Shown here in pieces: positions 1 to 9,565 of a DNA stretch of 64,000 nt (its first letter is position 1; each line of letters starts with the position of its first letter). This DNA is from Erodium maritimum. Taxonomy: Eukaryota; Streptophyta; Magnoliopsida; Geraniales; Geraniaceae. The position numbers and the translations under genes are program-made. The stretch covers positions 70,106,523 through 70,170,522 of the forward strand of contig OY997589.1 of the NCBI GenBank assembly GCA_963921825.1. Direction: 5' to 3'. Under the pieces are notes generated by a model. The model did not search any database. It was not told the DNA's origin and saw nothing but the letters and a program-made list of their open reading frames with translations.

Positions 1-568
1 AAACTTTCGTGTTGCCTGTTGACACCGTCACTCGTCGCGTGTAACAGTCGATATTGGCTCGGTACTTCGCCAGCCAAACCATTCCCAGGATCACGTCAAA
101 GGCTGTCATTTCGTAAGTATCCATCCCACGGATACACGCACAAGCTCAGTCGCTGCCGAACCTCACGGACCCTCGCAGTCTCTCTAAGACCTCGCTCCAC
201 TACCACCGTTGTGCCCACCAACTCCGAACATACCCGAAACCTCGGGGTGATCCAGCATCAGGGCTCTTGAGCCCTCTCTCGAACCTCCCGCATCAATTCG
301 CTTCTCTAACTTCGCAGGCACGACAGACCCTAGTCAACACCACACCACCACCAACCGGCTTGTCCAGACGCGGCGGTGGACTCAACGGCTCTAAACTCAA
401 CCCCAACATCTCAGCACAACTTGACGAAGCAAACGAGTGTGATGCCCCGGTATCCAATAAAAATGACGCCCAAATCAGAGACCGAACAACCACTCCATTA
501 GTCACACCGACAAGGTATAACACAACCCTCACATGATCCTCTATGCATTTACTTATAACTTTCCGCAA
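1..568 (-). pseudogene. Ty3/gypsy polyprotein fragment: aspartic protease
   Basis: Read on the minus strand, 568-293 encodes a retroviral-type aspartic protease start with the active-site motif LDTGASHSF. Further on, roughly 115-1, another frame gives FDVILGMVWLAKYRA, the conserved flap and C-terminal motif of gypsy proteases. The two parts are out of frame and stops lie between them, so the gene is broken. The fragment continues past position 1, where reverse transcriptase, RNase H and integrase would follow if present. A gag region is expected between the primer site at about 1960 and this protease, but that interval is filled with LTR-like and tandem-repeat sequence. The motif identity is secure; which 5' LTR it belongs to is inferred. 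Confidence 0.85.
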
Positions 569-735
569 CCAAACCAGTATTCGCTACTCGTCCCCTTCGG
601 GAAAAGTAGTAAAGGGGATGAGCGTTCTGCTCACCTCCACGAACACCCGTTCGATTATGGCATACTAGTAAAGCACTAACGACTTACCAATCTAACCAGG
701 GCAAACCACTACCTCAAAACCTGATACCAAAACGT
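535..735 (-). mobile_element. LTR-like fragment with second primer-site-like end
   Basis: The stretch 545-590 resembles the LTR sequence at about 7205-7250 and 9725-9770. The part at 605-680 resembles 2235-2310, inside the gypsy LTR. It contains the inverted repeat TGAGCG...GCTCA at 619-633. At 712-733 the minus strand reads TTGGTATCAGG, a degraded methionine-tRNA primer site, so an old LTR edge may lie near 735. The mosaic looks like a recombination scar between protease and LTR sequence. The boundaries are approximate. Confidence 0.5.
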
Positions 736-737
736 CA

Positions 738-1105
738 CACTGCTCACGCTATCAATACCTCAAATACTCGCTCACGTAAGGGAAACCTCTAATGAGAATC
801 ATATTCTCAACTCCGCAAGCCATTATTGCTCACAACCTCAATACCCCAATTACTCGATCACGTAAGGAAACCTCAAACGGGGATCATGCTCTCAACTCAA
901 CAAACCACTATTGCTCACAACCTCAATACCCCAATAACCCGGTCACGTAGGGAAACCTCAAACGGGGATCATGTTCTCAACTCAGCAAACCACTATTGCT
1001 CACAACCTCAATACCCCAATTACCCGATCACGTAGGGAAACCTCAAACGGGGATCATGTTCTCAACTCCGCAAGCCACTATTGCTCACAACCTCAATACG
1101 ACCCG
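738..1105. repeat. 85-bp tandem repeat, about 4 copies
   Basis: The phrase GGGAAACCTC recurs at 780, 865, 950 and 1035, giving an exact 85-bp period. Each unit ends with TTGCTCACAACCTCAATAC. The first copy is diverged and the middle ones are close to identical, suggesting recent unequal exchange. It lies in the leader or LTR zone of the minus-strand gypsy element. The open reading frames across it come only from the repeat. Confidence 0.9.
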
Positions 1106-1178
1106 ACACAATTGTGAACAAAGCTATGACATAACAACACACAAACTGCACATCCAAGACGGTGGAACAAGGCAGGAA

Positions 1179-1290
1179 TCACGGATCCGTGACAGACCCC
1201 GTCACGGTTGGGGTCACGGAGCCGTGACGAAGGTCCAAAACTCGCCAAAACGCGCTGGTCCGTCACGGATCCGTGACAGGGTCCGTGATG
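1179..1290. repeat. Cluster of palindromes around GTCACGGATCCGTGAC
   Basis: Three short palindromes are visible: TCACGGATCCGTGA at 1179-1192, GTCACGGAGCCGTGAC at 1213-1228 (one central mismatch) and GTCACGGATCCGTGAC at 1262-1277. A half site, GTCCGTGAT, follows. They sit between the 85-bp array and the primer site, in the untranslated leader of the minus-strand gypsy element. A role in RNA folding or packaging is speculation. Confidence 0.75.
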
Positions 1291-1462
1291 CTCGCGCATG
1301 CCTGTTTTCCAAATTCGTTTTAGACTCGATCTTTACCCTTTTTACACTAAAATCAACCTTAAGGGCCACACACGTTCAATCACCAATTTAACATACACAC
1401 GCACAACAATTCACAGACAAAATTCAAGTCACCCAACCTCAATCACAAGCCGACAAGGCCAA

Positions 1463-1620
1463 CCAATTTCAAAACACGCCCACCGGGCCAACCAACTTAA
1501 ACACACGCCCACATGGCCAACCAATTTTAAAACACGCCCACAGGGCCAACCAATTTTAAAACACGTCCACTGGGCCAGCCAATTTTAAAACACGCCCACC
1601 GGGCCAACCAATTTTAAAAC
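1463..1620. repeat. 29-bp tandem repeat, about 5.4 copies
   Basis: Units of 29 bp begin CCAATTTTAAAACACGCCCA at 1463, 1492, 1521, 1550, 1579 and partly 1608. Copies differ by a few substitutions. Together with the 85-bp array it fills the space where a gag gene would be expected. Confidence 0.9.
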
Positions 1621-1958
1621 TTTCTCCTTTTTATCATAAAATCCCATTTTTGACATCACGTAGTTACAACCCGGTCCAGGCGTCCCCAAACTAATTGTAC
1701 CCACTTGATATCAGCACCGTCACGCTTGACTACAGGGGCGCCCCTGAGTCGAGTCGCGACAGCTTAAAAACGTTTCACGCAGCAACACAAAATCAATATG
1801 CCAATAGTAACAGTACTGCACATACACACAACAACAACCAAGACTTAGGACACTACGGGTCTACACACGGTTTCGACTTGCGAAACCAACGCACGACGGG
1901 ACTTTTAAAAACTCAACTCTCCCCACCTAATTGACGTACAGTCCAAGGTGTGAAACCT
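1621..1958. other. Leader sequence without recognised gene
   Basis: This stretch lies between the 29-bp array and the primer site of the minus-strand gypsy element. I see no conserved protein motif in any frame. It is best read as 5' untranslated leader. Confidence 0.5.
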
Positions 1959-1976
1959 CGAGCTCTGATACCAAAC
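1959..1976 (-). promoter_or_regulatory. Primer binding site (tRNA-Met) of minus-strand gypsy
   Basis: The minus strand reads TTGGTATCAGAGCTCG directly after the LTR end GGCGTGACA. TGGTATCAGAGC is the standard plant complement to initiator methionine tRNA, used to prime minus-strand DNA synthesis. It fixes the element's orientation and its LTR edge at 1977. Confidence 0.9.
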
Positions 1977-2864
1977 TGTCACGCCCCGAATTCGGTAGAA
2001 CCAAGCCCGGAACGCGAACGGTGAAACAATAAAACAATTTTCGAACATTTTAATAAACCGCTTAAAATCACCACTTAGAGTTAATCAAAATAATATTTTA
2101 CAACTGAAAAGCGTCCAAAACAAGCGGAAAAAAACCAACATGTACGTCGCTAGACTCCCAAAAACTCGGACTCCCGCTCCCAGCTCTTCAAGCTTCGAGA
2201 GTTCCCCTAGTCCGCCTCGCGACCAGTACCTGTAGGAAAAGCAGCTACGGGTGAGCGTTTCACTCACCACCACGGATACCAGACTGACTACGACATACTA
2301 GCAGAAATGCCGGAAACACCAACAACAAACCAGAACACCGGGGACTACTATCCCAAACTTAAATGACCCGACTGACACACAAAAACTGTTACTTTCCCTA
2401 ACCAATCTAAACACCCGTACACGTAATGTAGACCCGACACAACAGTTACGACCTCAACCAGAAACGCAAATAACGACCACGCAACACCCAAGATCACAAA
2501 GGATCGCACACAACAATCAAGATCACAAAGGATCGCACTCCAGCTACTCAGTGTCGGTTGCTAACCGGCTAGGCTTGAGCCTGCCCCACGCAACTTTCCC
2601 CGACACTCAGTCGGACCAGGCGGTCGACCTGTTAGCGATATATACATCAATACTTTTCCGATAGCTGGTCGGAAAGGGAGCCGCCCTTCATCGCCGAAGA
2701 ATGCACAACTTTACCGATGGTTAGTCGGAAGGCTAGCCAACCCCGACGCGCGCGACCACAGGACCCTTTTCTGTCTGGCGGGCCCCAACCTCCGTGCAAT
2801 AACAATCATCACCCAAGGTTCAACAAATAGTGACAACACAGATTTAACACCCCACATGCACACA

Positions 2865-2923
2865 TGGCCACCCACGACACACGAAACAGTATCACACGGG
2901 TTCAACACCCCAATGGCACCCCT
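2865..2923. repeat. 57-bp repeat array, left part
   Basis: One diverged unit (CCACCCACGACACAC... CGGGTTCAACACCCCAA) precedes the CACTA element, with a partial unit before it. The array resumes at 5106, showing that the CACTA element landed inside it. Confidence 0.8.
2921..2923. repeat. Left 3-bp target-site duplication CCT of CACTA
   Basis: CCT precedes the terminal CACTACTGCA and is repeated at 5106-5108 after the closing TGCAGTAGTG. Three-bp duplications are typical of CACTA (En/Spm) elements. Confidence 0.8.
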
Positions 2924-2935
2924 CACTACTGCAAA

Positions 2936-3200
2936 TAAGTACTTGGGAGACGGATTGGATCCGTCACCTAAGAGGACGTATCCGTCACACCAAGTTCTTA
3001 GGTGACGGATGCATCCGTCGGCCAAGATTCGTCGGCCAAGTATTTGGCCGACGGATGCGTACATCCGTCGGCAGGGTAAAAACTTAGGTGACGGATCCAA
3101 TCCGTCACCCAAGTGTATCCGTCTCCCAAGGTTTTCACTCTAGCCACGGATCCAATCCGTCAGCCAAGTGTATCCGTCACCCAAGTGCAATAATAGATTA
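2936..3200. repeat. Left subterminal repeats of CACTA
   Basis: GACGGAT and ATCCGTC motifs alternate in both orientations, forming nested palindromes, for example TTAGGTGACGGATGCATCCG near 3000 and GGCCGACGGATGCGTACATC near 3045. Two flavours, GTGACGGAT and GCCGACGGAT, occur. Confidence 0.85.
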
Positions 3201-3433
3201 ATAATAAAAAAATCAATCTAACCAGCGGCCACCACATCACCCGCCACGACACCGCCACATCACCGCCCACATCACCAACCGGACCAGCCATGTCACAAAC
3301 CGGACCCGCCACGCGCGCGTCCAAACCCGCCCGACCCGCTACACCGTTCCACCAGCCCGCGCGCACACCATGGGGTTCGAACCCCTGACCTCATGGCACC
3401 AAAGGCTGTGCCTTTTACCAACTCAGCTAGGGA
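3190..3433 (-). mobile_element. tRNA-like, possible SINE
   Basis: On the minus strand, 3432-3365 reads like a tRNA. It has an A-box match TAGCTGAGTTGGT, a potential anticodon arm GGCAC...GTGCC and a B-box match GGTTCGAACCC, with normal spacing. A GC-rich body follows and ends near 3205 with a T-rich run, which would fit a T-tailed plant SINE. I cannot see a clear target duplication. It may instead be a tRNA pseudogene. Confidence 0.5.
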
Positions 3434-3632
3434 GTTTTTGTGTTATATGTATGATTAGAAAATATATATACACATTTTAACTGATTATATATAGCTTTAT
3501 ATAATTAAATTCAATAGCTTTATATAATTAAATTAAACAGTTTTTGTTATCAACGTACTTAGTACCTATTGTCAACTAATTATTTATAGCAAGTTAATTT
3601 TTTCATGTGCGCTACATTGTTTATATTTATAT

Positions 3633-4010
3633 AAGGATAAATTACAAATATGTACCCTTAACTTATCACGTTTATCTGATACCTATCCACAACTTTTTTT
3701 TAACTGATACCTACCCAAATGTTTAGTTATATGACAAATAGACCCTTTTTCTCTGTTAACTTTTTTCTAAAATGACGAAAACGCCCTTAGTGATTTTTAA
3801 AATATTTTTTTTATAAATAAAACTGAAGTGATTAAGTAAGTATATATATATATATATAAAGTGATTTTTTAAAAACAATTATTGAAGTGTGGTTGAGGGT
3901 ATTTTCGTCATTTTAGAAAAAAGTTAACAGAAAAATGGGCTATTTGTCATATAACTACACATCGGGATAGGTATCAGTTTAAAAAAGTTAGCGGTAGGTA
4001 ATTTACCCTT
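3633..4010. mobile_element. Foldback MITE inside the CACTA element
   Basis: The ends AAGGATAAATTAC and (read inward) AAGGGTAAATTAC are inverted, and the arms at about 3702-3787 and 3895-3980 are long inverted copies. For example, CTAAAATGACGAAAACGCCCT faces AGGGTATTTTCGTCATTTTAG. TATAT flanks both sides (3628-3632, 4011-4015), although the surroundings are AT-rich. The centre holds a TA run. It has no coding capacity. The superfamily is uncertain. Confidence 0.8.
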
Positions 4011-4700
4011 TATATAATAGTAAGACAAGGATAACACAAATTTTCTTGATCGTTTTCTCGATTCGAAGTACAAAATATTGTTTTTTTTTGTGATCAAATA
4101 CATTATATAACTTTTTTTACAACAATATCAATCTAATGATTATAAACTTGTGAATTATGGACACCGGTCGCTCAATGTCGGGTTTCAATTTGATGCCCAA
4201 GTTCAAAGATAAAATTAAAATAGTGGAAATAATTAAATATATACATATATATATATATATATTGAATGATGGATATATGCATCCGTCGATGAAAAAGCTG
4301 GCCGATGGATATATGCATCCGTCGGCCAGCAGAAGTTGACTTACATTGACCAAAACCCCAAAACCCGTCATTTTTCCCGACTATTGTAGTATTGATAATT
4401 GAACGATATAAGTACTTAGCATGCCTCATATACAACATAAGATCGTATAGTACTCATACATATCACATACAAAAAATGAATGAGACAATGGCATACGTTA
4501 TACTACCGTAAGGCTAAATATGTTCATGCACATAGTGGAATTGGCGATTTCAATCAATACGTGTCGGTCTCTCGCATATTATATGATCAAGACCGCTCAT
4601 CTCGTATGTACTATCCAAACTAGTATACGTATGTAAAAAAAAACTATCATCGAACGGTTAATTCATCTTGAATATTGTGGTCAATTGTTTTTTGTAAAAT
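4011..4700. other. AT-rich CACTA interior, no gene recognised
   Basis: It includes a TA microsatellite at about 4230-4260 and two GATGGATATATGCATCCGTC palindromes near 4268 and 4305 that echo the subterminal motif. No protein motif is visible. Confidence 0.5.
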
Positions 4701-4708
4701 AGTCAACC

Positions 4709-5090
4709 CACTTGGGTGACGGATAGAGCCCACTTGGGTGACGGATAGAGCATGCGTGGCTAAAGTTTTCTCACTTGGGAGACGGATCCAGCATGCGTGG
4801 CTAAACTTTTCTCACTTGGGTGACGGATCCAGCATGCGTGGCTAAACTTTTCTCACTTGGGTGACGGATCCAGCATGCGTGACTAAAATTTTCTCACTTG
4901 GGTGATGGATAGTAGTTACCTTATCTCACTTGGGTGACGGATCCAGCTATGTGTCGGCCAGGTGGTCCACTTGGGTGACGGATGCAAGATCCGTGACCTT
5001 AGTTTCACCACTTGGCTGACGGATTGCTGTATCCGTCACCTAAGTGCCAAAACTTAGGTCATGGATCCATTTTATCCGTCTCCTAAGTCG
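4709..5090. repeat. Right subterminal 41-bp repeats of CACTA
   Basis: CACTTGGG starts at 4709, 4731, 4772, 4813, 4854, 4895, 4927 and 4968. Most steps are 41 bp and contain GTGACGGATCCAGCATGCGT. Near the end the motif also appears inverted (ATCCGTCACCTAAGTG), mirroring the left end. Confidence 0.9.
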
Positions 5091-5105
5091 ATTTCTGCAG
5101 TAGTG

Positions 5106-5365
5106 CCTGACCACCCACGACACACAAACAGTAAAACACGGGTTCAACACCCCAAAGGCACACATGGCCACCCACGACACACAAACAGTAAAATACGGGT
5201 TCAACACCCCAAAGGCACACCTGACCACCCACGACACACAAACAGTAAAAACACGGGTTCAACACTCCAAAGGCACACCTGACCACCCACGACACACAAA
5301 CAGTAAAATACGGGTTCAACTCCCCATAGGCACTCATGGCCACCCACAAACACAAACAATTCAAT
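5106..5365. repeat. 57-bp repeat array, right part
   Basis: Units starting TGACCACCCACGACACACAA or TGGCCACCCACGACACACAA begin at 5108, 5165, 5222, 5280 and 5337 (one step is 58 bp). They belong to the same array as 2865-2923. The several small reading frames on both strands reflect the repeat period, which is divisible by three. Confidence 0.9.
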
Positions 5366-7047
5366 CAACCTCCGGGCACAACCAAATGCCACCAGTACTT
5401 CTATTGTTCGATATGTTCACTTATCCTACGACACTACTAAGTGTCACATGAATTTCTATTGTTCGATACGTTCACGTATCATACGACACTACTAAGTGTC
5501 GCCTGCATTTCTAGTGTTCGATAAACTTACTTATCCTACGACACCACTAGGTGTCACATGCATTTCTACTGTTAACTTTCCCTAGTCAAGACCGAGATCC
5601 GGCTACTTTTCCCTACCTCGTAACGCTTCCACAAAAGTCCACGCCCAAGCTCCGGCGTGCTCGCGATCACTCGCCTAGCTTCCCCTTTCCGCGGTCGTCG
5701 ACACGATCTAACAATAACACAATTAAAGCACTTTTTAAGTTTGCAGGCAAAGCTGAATTTTAATGAATTTGACGCCCAAAAGCAACCCCGACAATGTCGA
5801 TCACTCCCAAACTTTCCAATTACTCGACATTGTCCAAAATGGGTCCGGGAAAGCCCGATTCGCCTGGCTTGGCGAATCTTCCCGGGATCGGAAAACGCCC
5901 TTCCGGGGCTCCGAAAATTCCCGTTTTTGTTTCTACGATCTTAGAATAATTCAAGGGTTCCAATGCAATCGACGGAATCAATTTCCGACTTCCGAGCGAT
6001 TTAATTCGCGTTTAAAGTTTCTAAACCCGAAATTTATAACTTTCACAATTTAATTCCATAATTCGCTCCGGGAGTGAATTATCGATTCGGGGATCTTCCA
6101 AAACCACCTGAACACGAAAAACCCGAGGCTCGGTCAAGTTGGCCCCACACAACCACAATGGGAAAATTTTCTTTTAGCCCCAAAACGTTCCTAACGAATC
6201 CCAAACCTCAACCATTCATCTTTAAACCAATCTTAAACAAAACCCAACCTTAATCAAACCGTTTAAACTCAAACCCTAAAATTCAAACATACCAAAACGA
6301 GAAAAGAACGAGTTCTCACCGTAGGGAATGAGGAGGGGAGTTCGAATCCGTAGTCGTTGAGTCGATCGGTCGGTCGGATCGTCAGGAAATCACAAAAACC
6401 TCACCCTTTTTCTTTTCCTTATTCCTTTCCTCCTTTTCTCTTCTTTTCTCTATTTTTTTCTCTCTCCTTCTCTCTTTTTTTCTATTTGGCCGAGACCTCT
6501 CTTCAACCTTTCCTTTTGTTTTGTCCAAAATACCAACTACTTCTTATTTACAAAACTACCACTCATCTTTTCCTTTTTCTTTATTTTAAAAACCAACTTC
6601 CACCATTTGGGTAACAAGTGTCTTGTGGGTCCCATGAGTTAGAAAAATATATTTGTAGATATTTTTCAATCAGATTCGCGAAATTCGACCGTCTCGGGCC
6701 TAGTGCGGGCCCATTTTCCAAAAATTTACGAAACTTCGCGTTCTACAGGAAAACGGCCCAACTAAGACCGCTGTGACGACGGCTAAACTTTTTGGATCCA
6801 AATCGGGCCTCAAACGGACCAAAACGTCGCTCGGTTGACTTTTACTGTAAAAATTCTACTCTTCCCGAATTGGTCAAAAAGTTGCCCTGAGTCCCCTAGA
6901 ACTCACTTTGGTCGATATCGGGGTCAACTTAAGTCCGATATGACCCTCGGGGTCAAATTTAGGTTCATTTAGGTGTCACTCCCAAAATTTTAAATTTTCC
7001 TGTTTTTCCGCCGATTTGACCGGCGTTGACCGGGAGCGGTTCTTACA

Positions 7048-8777
7048 CTACGGGCACGACCTGGCACATGTGATTCTACAGCACAGCAAGTCCCACACTC
7101 ACGGGCACTACCTGGCCCGCAAGTGGTTCCATATGTTAAACGACTACCCTAGTTTTATTCACATCCTACATGTGATTCTACAATTATTCTGGTTATTTAG
7201 GTCCTATATGCATTCTAGTAACTTTCCGTAATTAAACCGGTATTCGCTACTTTTTCCTACCTCAACCGCTATCCAACACGAGCAACCACGATCGACCAGT
7301 AGCCTCCTCTACCGTGATCGGGAACAACGTCTAAGATCACAAAGTAATACGAGACTTAATAATAATTCAGATATGATTAAAGAGAAAACACCAAAACAAA
7401 TCCCCAATTACTCAACTTATCAAAATTGGCCCAGAAAGACCCATTTTGCAAGTTTGGCGAATATGCCCGGGATCGGGAAAACGTCCCTCGGTGTCCCTAA
7501 AATTTCCATTTTCTTTCTATCAATCCTAATTAAATTCACGTGTTCCTGCGCACTTGTCGGAATCAATTTCTGATGTCCGAGCGTTCTAATTCCGCAATTA
7601 ACGTTTCTAATCACATTTTCCGAATTTCCACGAATCACTTCCATAATTCGTTCCGGGTGTGAATTATCGATCCGGGGGTCACCCAAAACCAACTGAACAT
7701 GACAAACCCGCATCCCGGCCAAGTGGGCCCCACGACAACACGTGGACCGTGGGTGGCCGGACCGAACCGCCACCGTGTGGCCGGTCACGGTCCCGTGACC
7801 CTTCCTCCGACCATGGCCGGTCATTTAACTCGGTGACCGGCCGGAGCTCCGGCGAACCTCCAGTCGTCGGAAAAATACCTCATTTCTCTCAAAAAGTTCC
7901 TAACAAGCTCTAGATTCTCCAAAACTCCATTATTAAGCTCCAAAACCTCAAAATTAGCCTCAACAACTCCAAAACTTCAACACCCAAGGTTGGGTTTTAT
8001 CAAACTGACAAAACCCAATCCATTTCCATGACAAGCTTCCACTTTTCATCATAAATCATCCATTTAATCAAAGAAGAGCTTAAATCCCTTAACACCCAAG
8101 CTAGTTCATGCAATTTCTACTAAACCCACAACCCCAAGTTCATCAAAAGAGGGTTTTAATGGGTACTCACCTTAGGAAATGAAGAGGGGGTGAGAAATAT
8201 GAAGGTTTTGAGAAGATTTGGAGACGTTTGTGGTAGAAATCAATGGAAAAAGGCATTCTTCTTCACCTTCTTCTTCTCTTCTTCAATGTAGCTCCACTCT
8301 CTCTCTCCCCCTATCTAGCTATCTTCGGCCAAGGTGCTAAGGTTTGAGCTGATTTTTGCTCCAAAAAGACCTGTAACCTAAAAGGGAAAAACCTAAATTG
8401 TCCTTTAGCCCATTTTCCTTTCTTTTGTCCACAAGTGGGGACCAAATGATCTTTTTCTCACATCTTTCTTCTCCTCCAAGACACATTGACATGTGTCCAT
8501 GTGGGATCCACCTCTACCCATAATTAATTCAGCCCATTTAAATTAACTCAATAAAAGCCTTATTTCGACCCCGTTTGACCAAGATTTGACTTTTTCGCAA
8601 AAGTACTCACTTGAAAGGAAACGACCCAACTAAGTTAACCGTAATGACGACTAAGCTTTTTGGGTCCCAGAAAGGTCCCGAATGACTCCCGGAGTCACGG
8701 CTGACGTTTCCGGCGGAAAGTCCACTGTTCCCGAAATTTACCGGTTCGACCGGTATTAACCGGGGGCGGTTCTTATA
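7048..8777 (-). mobile_element. Gypsy element 2: 3' LTR (partial)
   Basis: This 1.73-kb block repeats at about 9566-11292 with high similarity, in the same orientation. On the minus strand it starts TATAAGAACCGCCCCCGG at 8777, next to a polypurine tract. Its far part is missing at 7048, where the other gypsy LTR is inserted. The unit is related to, but diverged from, 5370-7047. Confidence 0.8.
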
Positions 8778-8990
8778 ATCTACCACCTTAAAAGCATTTC
8801 GTCCGCGATATTTAAAACGAACGTACTTCAACAGTCGAACAGACTGGGGTACTTCGCGCAAACCTCATCCTCGCGCTCCCAGGTCGACGCTACACGTTCC
8901 TAAAGCGCTCACGATCCGCGCGACCCCTAGGTCGTCTCTCAAATAACCCAGGACCAATCAAGAGTCAACTCTTAACACTCACCTGTTCCC
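8778..8990 (-). pseudogene. Gypsy pol C-terminus and polypurine tract
   Basis: The minus strand encodes STWEREDEVCAKYPSLFDC followed by a stop at 8828-8830. This is the conserved tail after the integrase or chromo-like region of many plant gypsy polyproteins. The purine-rich run AAGGTGGTAGA lies just before the 3' LTR start, where plus-strand DNA synthesis is primed. An upstream in-frame stop shows decay. The rest of pol is absent. Confidence 0.8.
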
Positions 8991-9565
8991 CGCATGGGCA
9001 AATGGCCCGACCTACTACACAATGTTTTGTACGGTGCCATCTTGTTACTGTCTTGGAAGCTTTATGGTAGTCGCACTCGGCTAACTTTTTCCAGACTCCG
9101 TCGTGAGGTGCTCTCACTTCTATTGTGCAAACGTATTGGTTGTACTAGTTCCCGCGGGACATTGGCATTCTGCCTTCACTCGTTGATAAGTGATACGCCT
9201 CGATACGAACTCCACACCCGCTCTCTGCATCCCGCTCCACCGGGGATGTTGCCTGATGTTGCGGTACCTCTCGGTGCTTACCCGTCTGCACCGTAAGATG
9301 CGAATGATGTGACTCTCGCAACACGTCGTCTCTACGAAGACATATCATACCAAACATATCATACCAACATACCATATCGAACAAATCTTACCGAACACAC
9401 CACATCGGTCTATCATTCACACGATCATATCACAAGACAATAATTCACACTAACATTCACCACGTTCTAATAGCATATCCTGATCCTTAATTTAGCAACG
9501 AAACATACCACATATCAAACATTACAAACTACTAATCACAAACAAGCGCAACCAACACTCAATCT
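8991..9565 (-). mobile_element. Residual interior of gypsy element 2
   Basis: Only about 0.6 kb separates the pol tail from the second LTR-like copy, so gag, protease, reverse transcriptase and most of integrase are deleted. TCATACCAA occurs twice near 9345-9370 and could be a degraded primer site, which would extend the LTR left to about 9360. I recognise no protein here. Confidence 0.5.

Larger units (their letters stand above)
2924..5105. mobile_element. Non-autonomous CACTA (En/Spm) DNA transposon
   Basis: The ends are inverted: CACTACTGCAAATAAG at 2924 and, read inward from 5105, CACTACTGCAGAAATCG. A CCT duplication flanks both. Both subterminal zones are packed with ACTTGGGTGACGGAT and its complement, the usual layout of transposase-binding repeats in CACTA elements. 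No transposase (TNPD or TNPA type) is recognisable in its 2182 bp, so it would need enzyme from elsewhere. It carries a MITE and a tRNA-like segment, both probably later acquisitions. Confidence 0.92.
1977..7047 (-). mobile_element. Gypsy 5' LTR, interrupted by a CACTA element
   Basis: On the minus strand this LTR starts TGTAAGAACCG at 7047 and ends CGGGGCGTGACA at 1977, giving TG...CA ends next to a primer site. Removing the CACTA insertion and its duplication (2185 bp) leaves about 2.89 kb, close to the 2.87-kb LTR at 56549-59414. An inverted repeat at 2252-2266 and a 57-bp array lie inside. The LTR abuts sequence that is interrupted LTR of another gypsy element, so it appears to have inserted there. 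The matching left edge of the element is outside the window. The TG/CA ends are seen; treating the whole span as one LTR is an inference. Confidence 0.7.

Noticed and set aside
738..1620. Regular repeats that resemble a CRISPR array
   Set aside because: Units are contiguous with no unique spacers, there are no cas genes, and the context is plant retrotransposon DNA.
3365..3432. Functional tRNA gene
   Set aside because: The anticodon loop and acceptor stem do not fold to a standard tRNA; it is kept only as tRNA-like.
9145..9384. 79-codon minus-strand ORF in the gypsy element 2 interior
   Set aside because: It has no match to gag or pol motifs and lies in a deletion scar.
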